A stretch of DNA of 64,000 nucleotides from Mytilus galloprovincialis (GCF_965363235.1 NC_134849.1:19742863-19806862); one strand, 5' to 3'. Positions 1 to 11,520 are shown, counted from the first letter of the stretch. Notes: generated from the letters alone by a model not told the origin. Numbers and translations: made by a program.

Positions 1-143
1 CCAAACCTGCACCCTTATCTGTAACAATAGTGTCACATCAAAACATGAAAAGACACTTTATAAAATATAAATTGGAATTAGTATAGATTTGTATTCTTTA
101 GACATTTAAATAACCATTTTGATTGATCTTTGTATATTTTCAG

Positions 144-225
144 TTGGACTCACGTGAGATGGCTAGATCCAAATTCATCTTATATGAGAATAGTAGCAAT
201 CTGTATAATAATTATATTCTGGCAG
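144..225 (+). CDS. PTDSS1: PTDSS1-like exon, phase 2 entry, first in window
   Basis: An acceptor TATATTTTCAG precedes and a GTATGT donor follows. The exon is 82 nt: its first base completes a codon, then 27 codons read WTHVRWLDPNSSYMRIVAIC and end in IFWQ. The WTxVRW(L/F)DP motif is typical of animal phosphatidylserine synthase 1. Confidence 0.85.
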
Positions 226-3200
226 GTATGTATGTTTAAGTTAATTTGTTAATTACTTCTTTCATTAACTTTATGGTATACAAATGTCCGGTGTCCGTCT
301 GTCCGGCGTAAACATGTTGCACCGTAACTTGAGAACGACTTATCCAAATTTCATGAAACTTAATATAGTTGTTTCTTATGATGGTCAAATGATCTGTATA
401 CTTTTTGGTGAAAATAAGATTTAAACTTTTTGAATTACGGCACTTAATAACTAAAACAGGGGTGTGTTTTTTTCACATGTCGCACTGTATCTCAAAAACG
501 ATTCTTGATTATGACTTAAAACTTTATAACACTTCTTAGTTATATTAATCTCAATATCTGTATACTTTTTGGTGATGATTCAAAATTTAATTTTTGAGTT
601 ATTGAGTATTTTGTAAAAAAGGGGAGGTTTTTTTTACATGTCGCGCCATATCTCAAAAACTATTTATGATTATTGCTTAAAACTTTACACATGTCTTTGA
701 TATATTATTCTCAATATCTGTATACTTTTTGGTGATGATTCAAAATTTCATTTTTGAGTATTAGTATTTTGTACTAAAGGGGGAGGGTTTTTTTTACATG
801 TTGTGCCGTATCTCAAAAACGATTTATGATTATTGCTTAAAACTTTACACACTTCTTTGTTCTATTAATCTAAAGATCTGTATTTTTTTTGGTGATTTTT
901 CAAAATTTTATTTTGGAGTTATTGAGTATTTTGTAAAACAGGGGAGGGTTTTTTACATGTCGCGCCGTATCTCAAAAATAAGTTATGATTATTGCTTAAA
1001 ACTTTACACACTTCTTTGATATATTAATCTAAAGATCTGTATACTTTTTGGTTTTGATTCAAAATTTTATTTTGGTAATATTTAGTTTTTGTAAAAAAAA
1101 AACAGGGTGGGGGGTTTCACATGTCCCGCCGTGTCTCTAAAACAATATATGGTTATTGCTTAAAACTTTCTCATAAACTATTTATGATTATTGCATAAGA
1201 CTTCCACATAAGACGTCGGGCGTATCATGCGCTCATGGCGCAGCTGTTTATTTTGTTATTTTTCGCCTTTTCTTAAATTTTCTTTAAAACATAAATTGTA
1301 AATTGCACTAAAGAAAATTTGTTTATTTTATTTTTAATGTGACAATTTTTTCAACCTATCAACCTACTGTGAAAGTACTTTTATTCGTGGGGAACCAATT
1401 TTTTGTGGTTAACATGGATGACTTTATCCACAAGTTTAAGTGTGCAACGAAATAAAACAACCTTTGTCCAAATCAAGACATGGAAAGATCCCCATGTAGG
1501 TTTAAATACTGATATATGATCTAGAGAATATATTGAATATCGCCACACCATAGAATACTATGATATTAGTCACAGGGCAAACTTTTTATGAACTACAACT
1601 GCAGGCAGGATTATACCCATTTAATCTTTAAAAACCAAACATGTACAACTTTTGATCATTTTATTCTCATAAAAAAATATTTTTGACAAATAAAAGTCAG
1701 ATTTCCAGTATTGATATGCTATTATAAAGTGTTCATTTTTATATATCCTAATAATTCTCGTATACATGTATAGGAAATAACAATTTTATGCTGGGCTTGC
1801 ATTTGATAAAAATTATTTTACAATTCAAGATACGTTTATAGCATTTGTTTATGCAACTGTTTTCTTTCGATGACATGTTTATAACATCTTTGATGGTTTT
1901 TAATCTGTTGATCACTCTAGCTTGGATTAATTAGTGTGATCACTACGATTTACACAGGTCAATGTTTACTTTGCAATTTCCTTCAATCAAGACAATTTGT
2001 AACCTTATTTTCTAGTGGCTTCAATTTTTCATTGTTTTTTTAGAAACTAAAATCCACTAATTTAAAAACTCACAAACATGTAAATGTTGCTCAAACTACG
2101 GAAATTAATACCCATGAATTAAAGTACTCTCACAGTATTACTTCAGTTTTGGAAGGGATAACCATATTTCTTTAAAGGCTTGCACTTATTAACTCTTGCA
2201 TCTGATTTTCCTTATCTGCATTTAATTTTGTTAGCTTGGCAATGCACCGTACACAGAATTCTCTTTAATTCAAGATCAGGGGTCATAGGATAATGTCGTG
2301 ATTTAATATAGTAGGATAAAGCTTGTAGGTACTGCAGGGCCCTAAAATTTCATTCATTCACATTAAAAAATAAAGCAATGTTTTTGGTTAGCAAGAGAGC
2401 TTAAATCTTGTTGAAATGTCAGAGGAAAAAGTTCAAGGTCATACAATCAGAAGATTTAAGCTTGTGGTCTGCTTATGATTCCAGTTTTGCATCCAACTCT
2501 AACTTCTAAAAATAAGGAAAATTGTCAATGTTCACCAGAGTTCAAATGAAGTAGATGTAAGCAATTATAGGCAACTGTATGACCTTCAACAATGAGAAAA
2601 ACCCAAACTGCATAGTTGGTATCTTTTCAAATTTGCATGAAGCTGATTTCAAAGAAGCAGCTTCAAATTATCTTTTGTTTGAGAATTTTAATGGTTTGCA
2701 CTCTCTTGGTCATTTCCATGAAAACTTTTGAAAAAAAAAGGAGTAGGTCCGGTAAGGACCGATTTTGGCCTCAAATTTCAGGTTCATCTGACAAAAGATT
2801 TTGACCACTTTTTAAACACTTAAGTGTCTATTTTATTTGAATTAATTAGTTTATGTGAAAGATTTTAACAGATTTAGTCATTAAAAACGATCCGATTCAA
2901 GCTCAAATATGAAAAATCTACCTAATATGCCGAAAAATGTCACTTTTCAGATGGATTTTGGTAAAAATGAAAGTGGCCGCATCCGTGTTCATCCTTAACC
3001 TTTATATATGTTATGTATTATCATAAAATACAACTTACATTTCAATATTAAGGATGAACACGAATGCGGCCACTTTCGTTTTACACGAAAACCGTCTAAA
3101 ATTTAACTTAAATGCTAGAATTATGAGGATTTCAGTAATTTGGCATGACTTAATGGTGCTAGTACCTGGATATGGGCATTGTATTGTCAAAAACAGCCCA

Positions 3201-6200
3201 TATTTATGTAGCAGAAGTATTCTACTGTCCAATAAATAACTAAAGGTTTACATTTTAACAATTTTGTAAAACTATATTTTGGGGCCAAAACAGGGTCTTG
3301 CTGAACCTACTCCTTTGTATATATGTTGTGTACATTTAAATTATGAAAACATTTTAGTATAACATACACATTTTTGAAAGGTTGTGAAAACAGCTGCTGT
3401 AACTGAGGTATTTCCTAACCTCCAAGCCCCTTCTCTGATATTTCATATAGATTTTTTTTCAGTACATTATTAGTCTATATATTTTTTTTCAGGTAGTAGA
3501 ATTGAATACGTTTTTCCTGAAACATATACTAGAAATACAAGAATCTCATCCTCTTAACTTATGGAGACTTACTCTTATCAGTCTTATATCTGCTCCAACT
3601 ATAAGGTATACATGTATTAATGTTTTGTTGAATTTAATGGGGAAAATGGTTATGAGGTATCAATCAATCACCCAAAATACTAGTACTGTCGGTGGAGTCA
3701 TTATTATTCACTGGATACAAATTTTCGTGGTTTTCGTTTGAACCACAAATTCACATATCCAACTAATTGCAAATTTTTTAAAGGAATTTAAATGTTTGTA
3801 TGAAAACATGTAAAAATCAGATATCGACGAAAATGCAAATTTTTCTCAATCCACGAAAATTGATACCATGAAATTAATGAATCCACAGTACTTGAAAATA
3901 TTTGTACCAACAACAAGATAAATAGACCTTGTGGAAACTTGATGGAAAATATTGAGTATACATTGTATCATTTCATGTCCTTAATTAATTTTGCTGTACA
4001 TTCTTTAAAAAAAACACCAAAGGAATAGTTCTTTGTGTATGTTCTAAATCTTGAGGTTACAGTGAGGCTTTCAGCATGGAGGAAAGCTATATCATTAAAA
4101 TTAAGAGTGGAAATGGTGAATATTTCATAGAGACTCTGTTGACTACTGAGACTACCAACTCATCATCAAGTTTGTACTTTGAAAAATGATTTCTATATTA
4201 CAGACAATGGTATGTTTATGTGACAGTCTCTATGAAATATTCACCATGATTTTAATGATAAAGGTTTTCTCCATGCTTAAAGAGTGGAAATGGTGAATAT
4301 TTCATACCTGATCAAAGAGCAGATAACAGCTGCATGTTCAAAACAATCATTAGCACCTGTTGGAGTGAAAATATTACTAATTGTCAATCACACCACAACT
4401 GTTTATTGAGGGATGTAACAGCTGTATAAATGTTAGCTGCAAGCATATTTCAACTTTTTTTTTAAAAGAAAGAAACAAAACTACAATGTTATTGTATACA
4501 GTATGAAATTATTGAACATATTTTAACTGTTGAATAAATGTCAGAAGGTCGTTCGTTGATTTAAAAATATATTTATATGAAATTTTCCCTGTTGACTACT
4601 GAGAATACCCACTCATCAAGAAGTTTGTACTTTGAAAAATGATTTATATTCCAGACAATGGTATGTTTACGTGACAGATGTACAGTGTAGGAGAGTTGGT
4701 GTTCAGTGTTGGATGTTTTGGTAAGACCACCATTTTTTATCATTATTGTTTGATTTTTTTTTTGATTTTTTTTTTTCATCTTCAGACAATTTTCCATCCT
4801 TTTAAAAGCTTTGAATTAAATCCTTGTTTCAAGCATTTTATATCAGTTACTGGAAGTTGTGTATTTTTAAGGGTGTTTACTTTTTCATTTGTAAGGATAA
4901 AAACCTAAAATCTATTGCCTTGGATTCAAATCAGAAAAAAAGGTTTTAGTGTAATGAGAATTTTATGCACAAATAATCTTTCTCTATAACACCATGCACA
5001 GTTTTTTTTATAAACCGCCATATAAAGTTGAGGTGGGTATACAGGAATAATTCCCTGTGTCTGTTTGTCAGTCCATGTGCCTTAAAGCATAACTCCTCCT
5101 AAACAATAGATGGTTATTTATGAAACTTTGTATAGTTCTGTACAACTACCTTGCATTTAGTTTGCATACAGATATGTTTTGGTATACATGTAATTTTTTT
5201 TTTTATTTCAGTGCAATAACCTTGACAGAAGCAATATTATGTTGTAAGCTTGGACTAGAGTTGTTTAAACAAACATCAGTTATATATTTATTATTGTGGT
5301 TAACTATACAGGTATGTATGCAGGAGTGCTCTATTTTACTCAACTTACTCAACAAAGTTGTCAAGGCCATATATTAAGTTTATCAGTCTTTCCGTCATAA
5401 CGTCATTCTGCAACAAACTTGTTTAGTTATAAGACTTTTAACACCTTCACATATTGAGCTGATTTTTATTATGTGAGTTTACTATGATGAGTTACAAGTA
5501 GAGTTTTGGTTTTATGAATCCACTCCATTGATTTTTGCTAAAGTAATAGGCTTTGGACTTTAAAAATTTCGTGATAATAAAAGTTATAGAAACTTTCATT
5601 TTCAAATTTCCTCTCCTAAAAATGCCTTTAAGCCTATTTTGTGAACAGGACACTTTGTGTTGCTCTGACACATCTAGTTTTATAATTTCATGATAGTCAA
5701 AGAGTGGACCATATATTTTCAGTTCTTCACTAGTCCTAATTTTATTGTGATACCAATAAGGAGATTTGGTATGAACACCAATGTGACTACAATCCATCAA
5801 AGTCCAAAGGATTTAGACCTGGATTTCACTTGTTGTCTCCTTTACATGCATGAAATATTTGGTCCTGAACATGCATGAAATATTTACCACTGGACGTTAA
5901 GCAACCAACAATCAATCAATCAATCACTTGTTGTCTCTGTTTTGGCTTCTATATATGAAAGCAAGAATACTTGTAACCAACATTCAATGACATTTCAAAA
6001 TGGGCCACAATTGATTCACCTTCTTATTACTCTAATAAAGGAATACACTTTTTCCCCCTTTCCATAGTTTAATTCTAAATATTGAAAATTAAAATGTTTA
6101 GGGCTGTTCCATAAAAACATACATGGGACCCAGGGAAGATACATTAATTTGCCACTATGGGTGGGTGTGAAATATTGTGTTTAATGGGCTTTAAATGTAT

Positions 6201-7686
6201 GCAGGTCTCTAAAATTGCTTTTATGGGTTGTCCCTGGGTACCATGTATGTTTTAATGGAACAGCCCTTAGCAAGCTTAATCTTTTAAATTACAAAATGAA
6301 GCAGAAGACACCAAAAGAACAATAAAAGAAACACCAGTTGAAAAAAAAGAACATGTCAAAAAAGGATTTTCAACAGTCTACAAAACACCTCAAGAGCTGC
6401 TTGAATAAAAAGTTTAAGTGCGGGTCTAAAGTTTTAAACCTAACTTTAAGTGTCCCCTCAAGTGATACAACAATATTTCTAAATGGAAATTTGTCCTGTT
6501 TATAGACTTTTTTTCAAGGAAAACCAATAAATAACTTACAATTACACAAGCTAGATCAGTACATTTACATTTCTAAATGATTTTTTTTTAAATATTTTCT
6601 TCAGAGAAAACGTCATTTTTTTAACCATTTACACCTGTTTATTACAGATAATTGGTAGTGGTTTGTGTGTTTATTTGTGTGCATTGTATGCTAAAACCTG
6701 GAGATGGAAGGTAGGTTTGATAGTATAGAAAAAATAGTCCTATATAAAGAAGGTGTGGAATGATTGCCAAATGAGACAACTCCAGGGCTTCCGAATATTT
6801 TTGAAAATGCACTTACCTACTGACAACTTATCTTAAAATTTTACTTTCCCTTATATCAGTTTTCACTTTTCTGTTCCTATTTTTTTTTAATCTGAAAAAA
6901 AGGAAAAAAAGCTTGATATATGAACAATTAAAAAACATAAACAACTTTATTTGTTAACATTGATTACATTACTGTATGGGAAGTACCATGTAAAGACGAT
7001 TTAATTTCCCGACAGGAAACTGGTACCTGGGTTTTCACTTACCTGATGAATTTTTTACTTTCCGTGGGAAACAGGAATTGGAATTCAGACATCCTGCAAC
7101 TCTCGACAAGAGACCAAATGACACAGAAATTAACATCTATAGATCAATATATGACCTTCAACAATGAGAAAAGCCCTGAAGTTTGCTTTAAAATGCCCAG
7201 AAATGCCTTATGAAGCACAAATTTCCCATAGCTATGTAAGCAAATTTTTGGAACAACCACAAATTCAAGTATCCAATCCACTAAAATGCAGTTTTTCTTC
7301 ATTCCAAGAAAATTGATATTTGATATGCTCCTACTCCTTTCACATAGGTACTGAAATCCAAGAAAACTGGTATCTAACCAATTATAATGAGTCCACAGTA
7401 CACAGAATGAAATCATGTTCTCCGGAAGGGTTACCAAATGATGTGTTGCTTTATAAATGCTGTAACTACCATGATATTTATAAATTTTCTTTTACAGACT
7501 CTCCATGAAGGTGTTTACTTGACACAGGCAGAGTTAGAGTCAGAAGCCAAAAATGGGTCATATCCAAACTCTCCTAAACGAACAATTACCAATATGAATG
7601 GCCAGAGTTTAATATCTAACACAAAAGACAAAGACGTGAAGTATAATTTACGGAAAAGAGAGATTCAACTTACTACTGGTCATTAA
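144..7686 (+). CDS. PTDSS1: Phosphatidylserine synthase 1-like, 3' half, six coding exons (5' end outside window)
   Basis: Joined exons 144-225, 3493-3605, 4655-4720, 5212-5311, 6648-6710 and 7498-7686 keep one reading frame with AG/GT borders at every junction. They encode the C-terminal part of a phosphatidylserine synthase, an ER multipass enzyme that exchanges the head group of phosphatidylcholine or phosphatidylethanolamine for serine. Diagnostic stretches are WTHVRWLDPNSS, ELNTFFLKHILEIQESHPL, QWYVYVTDVQCRRVGVQCW and LEAILCC-like residues, which follow the vertebrate PTDSS1 order as I remember it. Hydrophobic segments (VAICIIIIFW, TLISLISA, SVIYLLLWLTIQ, SGLCVYLCALYA) fit its last membrane helices. 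The tail of about 60 residues is hydrophilic and basic and ends LTTGH. The N-terminal half must lie left of base 1. PTDSS2 is the alternative; the ELNTFFLKH region and the length of the tail favour PTDSS1. Confidence 0.9.
270..1250 (+). repeat. Tandem repeat, ~160-bp unit, about five copies, in PTDSS1 intron
   Basis: ACATGTCGC-type landmarks recur at about 476, 637, 797, 956 and 1120, a period of 159-164 bp. Each unit has the same order: ATCTCAAAAACGATTTATGA, an ACTTTACACACTTCTT tract, CTGTATACTTTTTGGTGA, a T-rich stretch and GGGGAGGG. The block begins near a TGTCCGGTGTCCGTCTGTCC motif (about 283) and ends with GACGTCGGGCGTATCATG (about 1213). This is a layout I associate with a common bivalve interspersed repeat. 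Small ORFs inside it are by-products. Confidence 0.8.
1365..2137. mobile_element. Inverted-repeat DNA element, ~773 bp (MITE-like)
   Basis: The left end, starting TACTGTGAAAGTACTTTTAT, is the imperfect reverse complement of the right end, which finishes GAATTAAAGTACTCTCACAG followed by TA. The similarity runs about 45-50 bp inward. No coding capacity is seen. A shorter element with a related end lies at 3682-3892. Confidence 0.6.
2738..3316. mobile_element. Fold-back element, ~580 bp, outer and inner inverted repeats
   Basis: The outer ends AAAGGAGTAGGTCC (from about 2738) and GAACCTACTCCTTT (to 3316) are reverse complements, followed inward by TTTTGGCC-type matches. Near the centre, about 50-bp arms at 2940-2995 and 3045-3100 also pair: one carries AAAGTGGCCGCATCCGTGTT, the other its complement. 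Two small ORFs on opposite strands here are palindrome by-products. Confidence 0.65.
3493..3605 (+). CDS. PTDSS1: PTDSS1-like exon with ELNTFFLKH motif
   Basis: A 113-nt exon after a T-rich tract and CAG. It reads VVELNTFFLKHILEIQESHP and then a hydrophobic segment ending SAPTI. The last two bases (AG) combine with the A of the next exon to make Arg. The family hallmark ELNTFFLKH is complete. Confidence 0.9.
3682..3892. mobile_element. Short MITE-like element, ~210 bp
   Basis: Left end AGTACTGTCGGTGGAGTCAT and right end ATGAATCCACAGTACTT are imperfect inverted repeats. Inside, TTTTCGTGGTTTTCG and CGAAAATTTTCTC-type tracts also pair. Related degenerate sequence with GAGTCCACAGTAC lies at about 7230-7402. 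Confidence 0.55.
4073..4278. repeat. Palindrome holding a partial copy of PTDSS1 exon and its acceptor
   Basis: Arms at 4073-4138 and about 4224-4278 are inverted repeats (AGCATGGA ... TCCATGCT at the tips, GAATATTTCATAGAGACT inside). Between them, 4138-4226 duplicates 4591-4677: 66 bp of intron, an intact polypyrimidine/AG acceptor and the first 23 bases of the exon that starts at 4655, with one silent-type change. The copy lacks the rest of the exon and its donor. Confidence 0.75.
4655..4720 (+). CDS. PTDSS1: PTDSS1-like exon QWYVYVTDVQCRRVGVQCW
   Basis: A 66-nt exon with acceptor TATTCCAG and donor GTAAGA. It contains the tract QWYVYVTDVQCRRVGVQCW. The first 23 bases of this exon and its acceptor have a near-identical decoy copy at 4138-4226. 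Confidence 0.88.
4721..5211 (+). other. PTDSS1-like intron without recognisable features
   Basis: An AT-rich intron between the exons at 4655-4720 and 5212-5311. There is a short motif near 5040 (TTCCCTGTGTCTGTTTGTCA) of the kind seen at the start of bivalve repeats, but no clear element. Confidence 0.5.
5212..5311 (+). CDS. PTDSS1: PTDSS1-like exon with membrane segment
   Basis: A 100-nt exon after a long T tract and TTTCAG, with donor GTATGT. It encodes AITLTEAILCCKLGLELFKQ followed by the hydrophobic segment SVIYLLLWLTIQ. The pattern matches the penultimate membrane region of the enzyme. Confidence 0.87.
5858..5928 (+). repeat. Repeat fragment ending in (AATC)n
   Basis: Two copies of ATGCATGAAATATTTG/A (from about 5848 and 5872) are followed by CCACTGGACGTTAAGCAACC and four ATCA/CAATC repeats. 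The same CCACTGGACGTTAAGCAACC string occurs at about 51,533. This indicates a dispersed family with a simple-repeat tail. Confidence 0.6.
6101..6266. mobile_element. MITE, PIF/Harbinger-like, 166 bp with TTA target duplication
   Basis: A terminal inverted repeat of about 36 bp: GGGCTGTTCCATAAAAACAT at the left and the reverse complement of GTTTTAATGGAACAGCCC at the right, with two or three mismatches. Both ends are flanked by TTA (6098-6100 and 6267-6269). A G-rich TIR plus a 3-bp TTA duplication is the PIF/Harbinger signature. There is no ORF. Confidence 0.75.
6648..6710 (+). CDS. PTDSS1: PTDSS1-like exon, last membrane segment
   Basis: A 63-nt, 21-codon exon after TTATTACAG, with donor GTAGGT. 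It reads IIGSGLCVYLCALYAKTWRW and then K: a hydrophobic helix followed by basic and aromatic residues at the membrane border. Confidence 0.85.
6745..7180 (+). repeat. Family C (SINE-like) fragments split by unrelated sequence
   Basis: 6749-6783 has GAATGATTGCCAAATGAGAC and 7098-7178 has CGACAAGAGACCAAATGACA followed by TGACCTTCAACAATGAGAAA. Together they match the two halves of the family C copy at 20,078-20,190, interrupted by about 310 bp. A further tail fragment with GACCTTCAACAATGAGAAAA lies at about 2581-2601. Confidence 0.6.
7498..7686 (+). CDS. PTDSS1: PTDSS1-like terminal exon and stop
   Basis: Acceptor TTTTACAG, 62 codons, then TAA at 7684-7686. The encoded tail is polar and basic (KRTITNMNG, LRKREIQLTTGH), as expected for the divergent cytosolic C terminus. 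The final codons from about 7655 fall inside the first copy of a 166-bp tandem duplication. Confidence 0.85.
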   Translation, partial: TLHEGVYLTQAELESEAKNGSYPNSPKRTITNMNGQSLISNTKDKDVKYNLRKREIQLTTGH

Positions 7687-7999
7687 AACATATATTGGCA
7701 TAGTTTCAGAGGAAGTCAGTAGGAATTATGGGTAATTTGCAATGTGTTCATTGTTATACCTAATGAAGAATTCACTGCCTAAAATTACTCAGACTTAGTG
7801 TTCATATCAACATTTATGTGAAAGAGAGACTCAACTTACTACTGGTCATTGATTTATACATTTTGGCCATAGTTTCAGAGGATGTAATGGAGGAATTTTT
7901 CTCTTTTGGGTAATTTTGCAATATGTTCATTGTAGTTCTAAATGAATAGTTCACTGCATAAAATTACTCAGACTTAGTGTTCATATCAACATTTATGTA
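7655..7999 (+). repeat. Direct tandem duplication, 166-bp unit, spanning the PTDSS1 stop codon
   Basis: 7655-7820 and 7821-7999 align over their length with small indels. Both contain CAACTTACTACTGGTCATT, TAGTTTCAGAGGA and AAAATTACTCAGACTTAGTG. The first copy contributes the last nine or so codons and the stop of the PTDSS1-like gene. The second is entirely 3' UTR or flank. Confidence 0.8.
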
Positions 8000-8532
8000 A
8001 ACCCAGTGCTAGAAGATTGTGAAATTCATAATTGAATTGGAAACTTTCTTTGAATAGTCAGTCTACTTTTTACCATTTTAGGTGCAAGGATGACAAGGAT
8101 GATGTAGTAACCAACCAATTCTATCATTGGTCTTTTTTTACTGCCATGGAAAAAAAATTACATATTTTTACAGAATTATGTGTCAGATATAGTATCATGT
8201 TGTTGTATAGACCTATTCCATATTTGTCAGTCTTTACTAAACATCACAAAGGTTCCCCTTAAATTTGACCTCACAATAGAAAATGTCTGACGTCACAAAC
8301 AAAAGTTCAAAGGATGCAGATCTTCTGGGTCAAGTGTTGCAGATTTCAAAATAGCAATAAGGTTTATTTGGGCTATCCAAGAATTTAACACTTTTGGGAC
8401 ATGAAAGATACTTTTTTCAACACCTATTCTAAGAAAATGCAACCTTCAACAATTAACTACGTTTTTGTCTTCTAAGACCTACAATATGATTGATTTTGGA
8501 ATAGATTTTAACTGTTGGTTTTATGTTGTTAC

Positions 8533-8822
8533 TTATAAACTAATTGTTAAGAGATATCCTGTGTAGAATGCTGCACTTATTTCCATCAGAATTTGAAATT
8601 AATATAGAATAAGGGATGGCTACTGATAAAGAACCAAATGTTGGCATGATAAGTAACAAAGATTACTTTTGGTTATAAGTTGATATTTATAAACTAATTG
8701 TTAAGAGATATCCTTGGTAGAATGTATGTAATTATTTCCATCAGAATTTGAAATTAATATAGAATAAAAGATGGCTTCTGATAAAGAACCAAATGTTGGC
8801 TTGATGAGTAACAAAGATTACC
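8533..8822 (+). repeat. Direct duplication, 154-bp offset, in PTDSS1 3' flank
   Basis: 8533-8667 and 8687-8822 are near-identical: TTATAAACTAATTGTTAAGA, TTCCATCAGAATTTGAAATT and AAAGAACCAAATGTTGGC occur in both, with about a dozen differences. It probably lies in the 3' UTR of the PTDSS1-like gene. Confidence 0.8.
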
Positions 8823-11520
8823 CGGGATTATTTAAGTGAATTGTATATAAAGTGTTTATTAAATTATGAGATTATTTTTGTGAGATTTTAGGAGATTTTA
8901 GCATGTGTTCCTTTAAAGTGAACGCAAATTAATTGTTTGTTCTTCAAACTTTTTTATTCTTGGTACCAAACAGTTATATTAATTGTTAATAATTACATTA
9001 GATGTATGCTTCATTATAATGCGTTATTCTGTCAGATTGGGAAAATGCACATTATCACATGTTATTCCTTGAGAAATTGCACTTCATACAAAATTTACTT
9101 CGGTCAACGCTTTTACATCCCAATGAAGTTACAAAAAGAAGCATTCAATTCTTAAATGAATATTAAATTTTTACTGTCTCAGAATCCAACCACAATCTTT
9201 GCAAATTTAAAAAATTGAATGCATGTATGAAAGTTTGCTGTAAATTTTGCCCATTGATATTAAACAATTTCCCTTGGATTGAGGATGAGGAAAAGTTTAA
9301 ATTGATGTTTTATAACATGATGAAATATATAGTCCCATAATGTGCTCAATGTTCTGAAAAAGGGCTAGTGATGCCTTGTGGTAAATACAATAAAAACTAA
9401 CAAAGCAATTTTAAAAGAAAGGGAACATTTATTATCCATGGTTTTGATCTATCATGATAATTTCCCAGTAGGCAAATCCAGGGTTTCTGGTATTGGAACC
9501 TTCTCCTTTTTTTTATGATGATCAATGCTTTTGAGTGAGGACATAGGTTTGGAACCCCCCTTTTGCCTGGGTTGGTTTGTATTTATGCTTCAATGTCCAT
9601 GTTACTGTTCTTGTTTGTCTGCGCTGCCAAAAACTAGTCAAATATTTGTTTTTGTTTAGAAGAAATGATGCCACATATGGTTTGTTCGGCAGAAGTTTTG
9701 TTGAACTTGCAAATAAACCAGTCAAATCTACCAAATAAGAACCTGATAAATTTTTAATAGCAACTGCCAAACTAATCATGAATCAATTTTTGACACTTCA
9801 TGGAAACTGTTTTGATCCTAATTAGTTAGACATTTTAGTTTATTGTATCAATTGTATTCCCATATTGTTTTGTATTGTTTTATTTAGGATGATATTTTAT
9901 ATATTTTACTCAGTTTTTACAGTTTTAAAGTTATTTATACTTGTGTGTTGTCTGTATGTGAGATTAGTTAGGACAGATTGTTTGCTTTGAATATCCCTAT
10001 GTTGAAGTCAGCTATGGTTTATTTATCACCTTATTAGTTTTCAGTATGTGCTCATTGCCAGTAGTATATTGTTTGTAAATTTATTTACTAATAACATAGA
10101 TTTTATATCTAAAATTTTTAGTAGCAGTATTAATTTGCTCTGACACTGAAATCTATTAAGACATTTTTTTTTTTTTTTTTTTTTATTTATATTTGTTATC
10201 TTTGAACTTGTACTTAGTCTTTTTTTTTTTGCATGGACAAGAATTTTCTCCTTTTGATCATATTTCAATTAGTTAGCCAAACTGTTGCATATGCCTTTTG
10301 TTAAAATTAGCTTATTTGGTGCCAAAACTAAGATTAGAGGCATTTAACCATTTAACTAGAGTATTCATCAATGATTAATTAATAATTGTGTACTTAATGT
10401 CCAGTGGAAGATATTTCTAACATTTATTTTATTTCGTGCCTCAGTAAATGGTAGCCCTGGTTAACAAATTTTATATTTCAAGGTAACAAATATTGTAATG
10501 ATACCTTTTAATTTTAGTACAGACTAACCTATTGTTTTTAATTTGAAATAAATACATTTTCACTGATAAATAACACTATATAGCACAATGTTGTAGTTTA
10601 AGTTAAGAAAATACATGACAAAGGGAACAAGCTTTAAGTTTATACCATAAAATGTCAAAAAGATTCTCAAAAGTCTTATTTGAAAAGGGCAGAAGTTACC
10701 TATTTCCAATGATGAATTTGAGAAATTCATTTTATGAAGGATTTGCTTCAGATCTTAAACCAATACAGAGCTAAAAGATGAAATTTTAATTTTTGAAACA
10801 GTTTTACCTGTCAAGAATGAACAAAAAAAATATTTATGATGGATTAGCTTCGTAACTTAAACCAAAGCAGAGCCTTTGGCTGTTTGTTTTTATGCTTTCG
10901 TAGGGTTGTTGTCTCTTTGACACATTCCCCATTTCCATTCTCTATTTTAAGATTGAATTACCAGTTTTGTATCAATTTTATCTGTCAAAAATAAAATAGA
11001 AGTTTATCATGAAGGATTCACATAAACAGCATGTCAGCTTCATATTAGTGTATTGATATTGGTAAATGTCCAATCTTTGATCTGCTGAGACATGGTGAAA
11101 TGTTGTCTTACATTCAATATATTGTTTCTTGGACGTAGATATAAAAGAAGATGGCTTAAACTTATTGAGTACTTAAACCTTTTTTAAATACCTTTTTTAG
11201 TTTTATTTTTTTCTTGAATCTATGTAACAAGGTTAACTATGCATCGTTAACCCTCCTTTGTTAACCTAAGAAAATGTAAAATGGTATGAAAACTGATATG
11301 ATTTTTATCTTTCTATGAATGAAATGTATGATTTCATTCATAATACCATATGGATTTGTAATTAAAATATAAAGAAAGTTTAATATTTGATTTTTGTTGT
11401 AAAAATCAGAGGTTTTATATTGTATTGTATCAATATATGTGTTATACTATTATTAAGAAACCATTAGTCAGATATGCCAAAGTCAATGTGTGTCAAACAG
11501 TTTTATCTTCTCACTTAAAA
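8823..11520. other. Probable 3' UTR and intergenic stretch
   Basis: AT-rich, with no convincing coding sequence. Homopolymer T tracts lie at about 10,164-10,184 and 10,220. AATAAA-like signals (for example near 10,546) could end the PTDSS1-like transcript, but the true site cannot be told. A short dispersed-repeat fragment with GTTGTCTCTTTGACACATTC sits at about 10,908, and a similar one near 58,798. Confidence 0.5.

Noticed and set aside
3035..3239. Overlapping ORFs on both strands
   Set aside because: Both are consequences of the central palindrome of the fold-back element.
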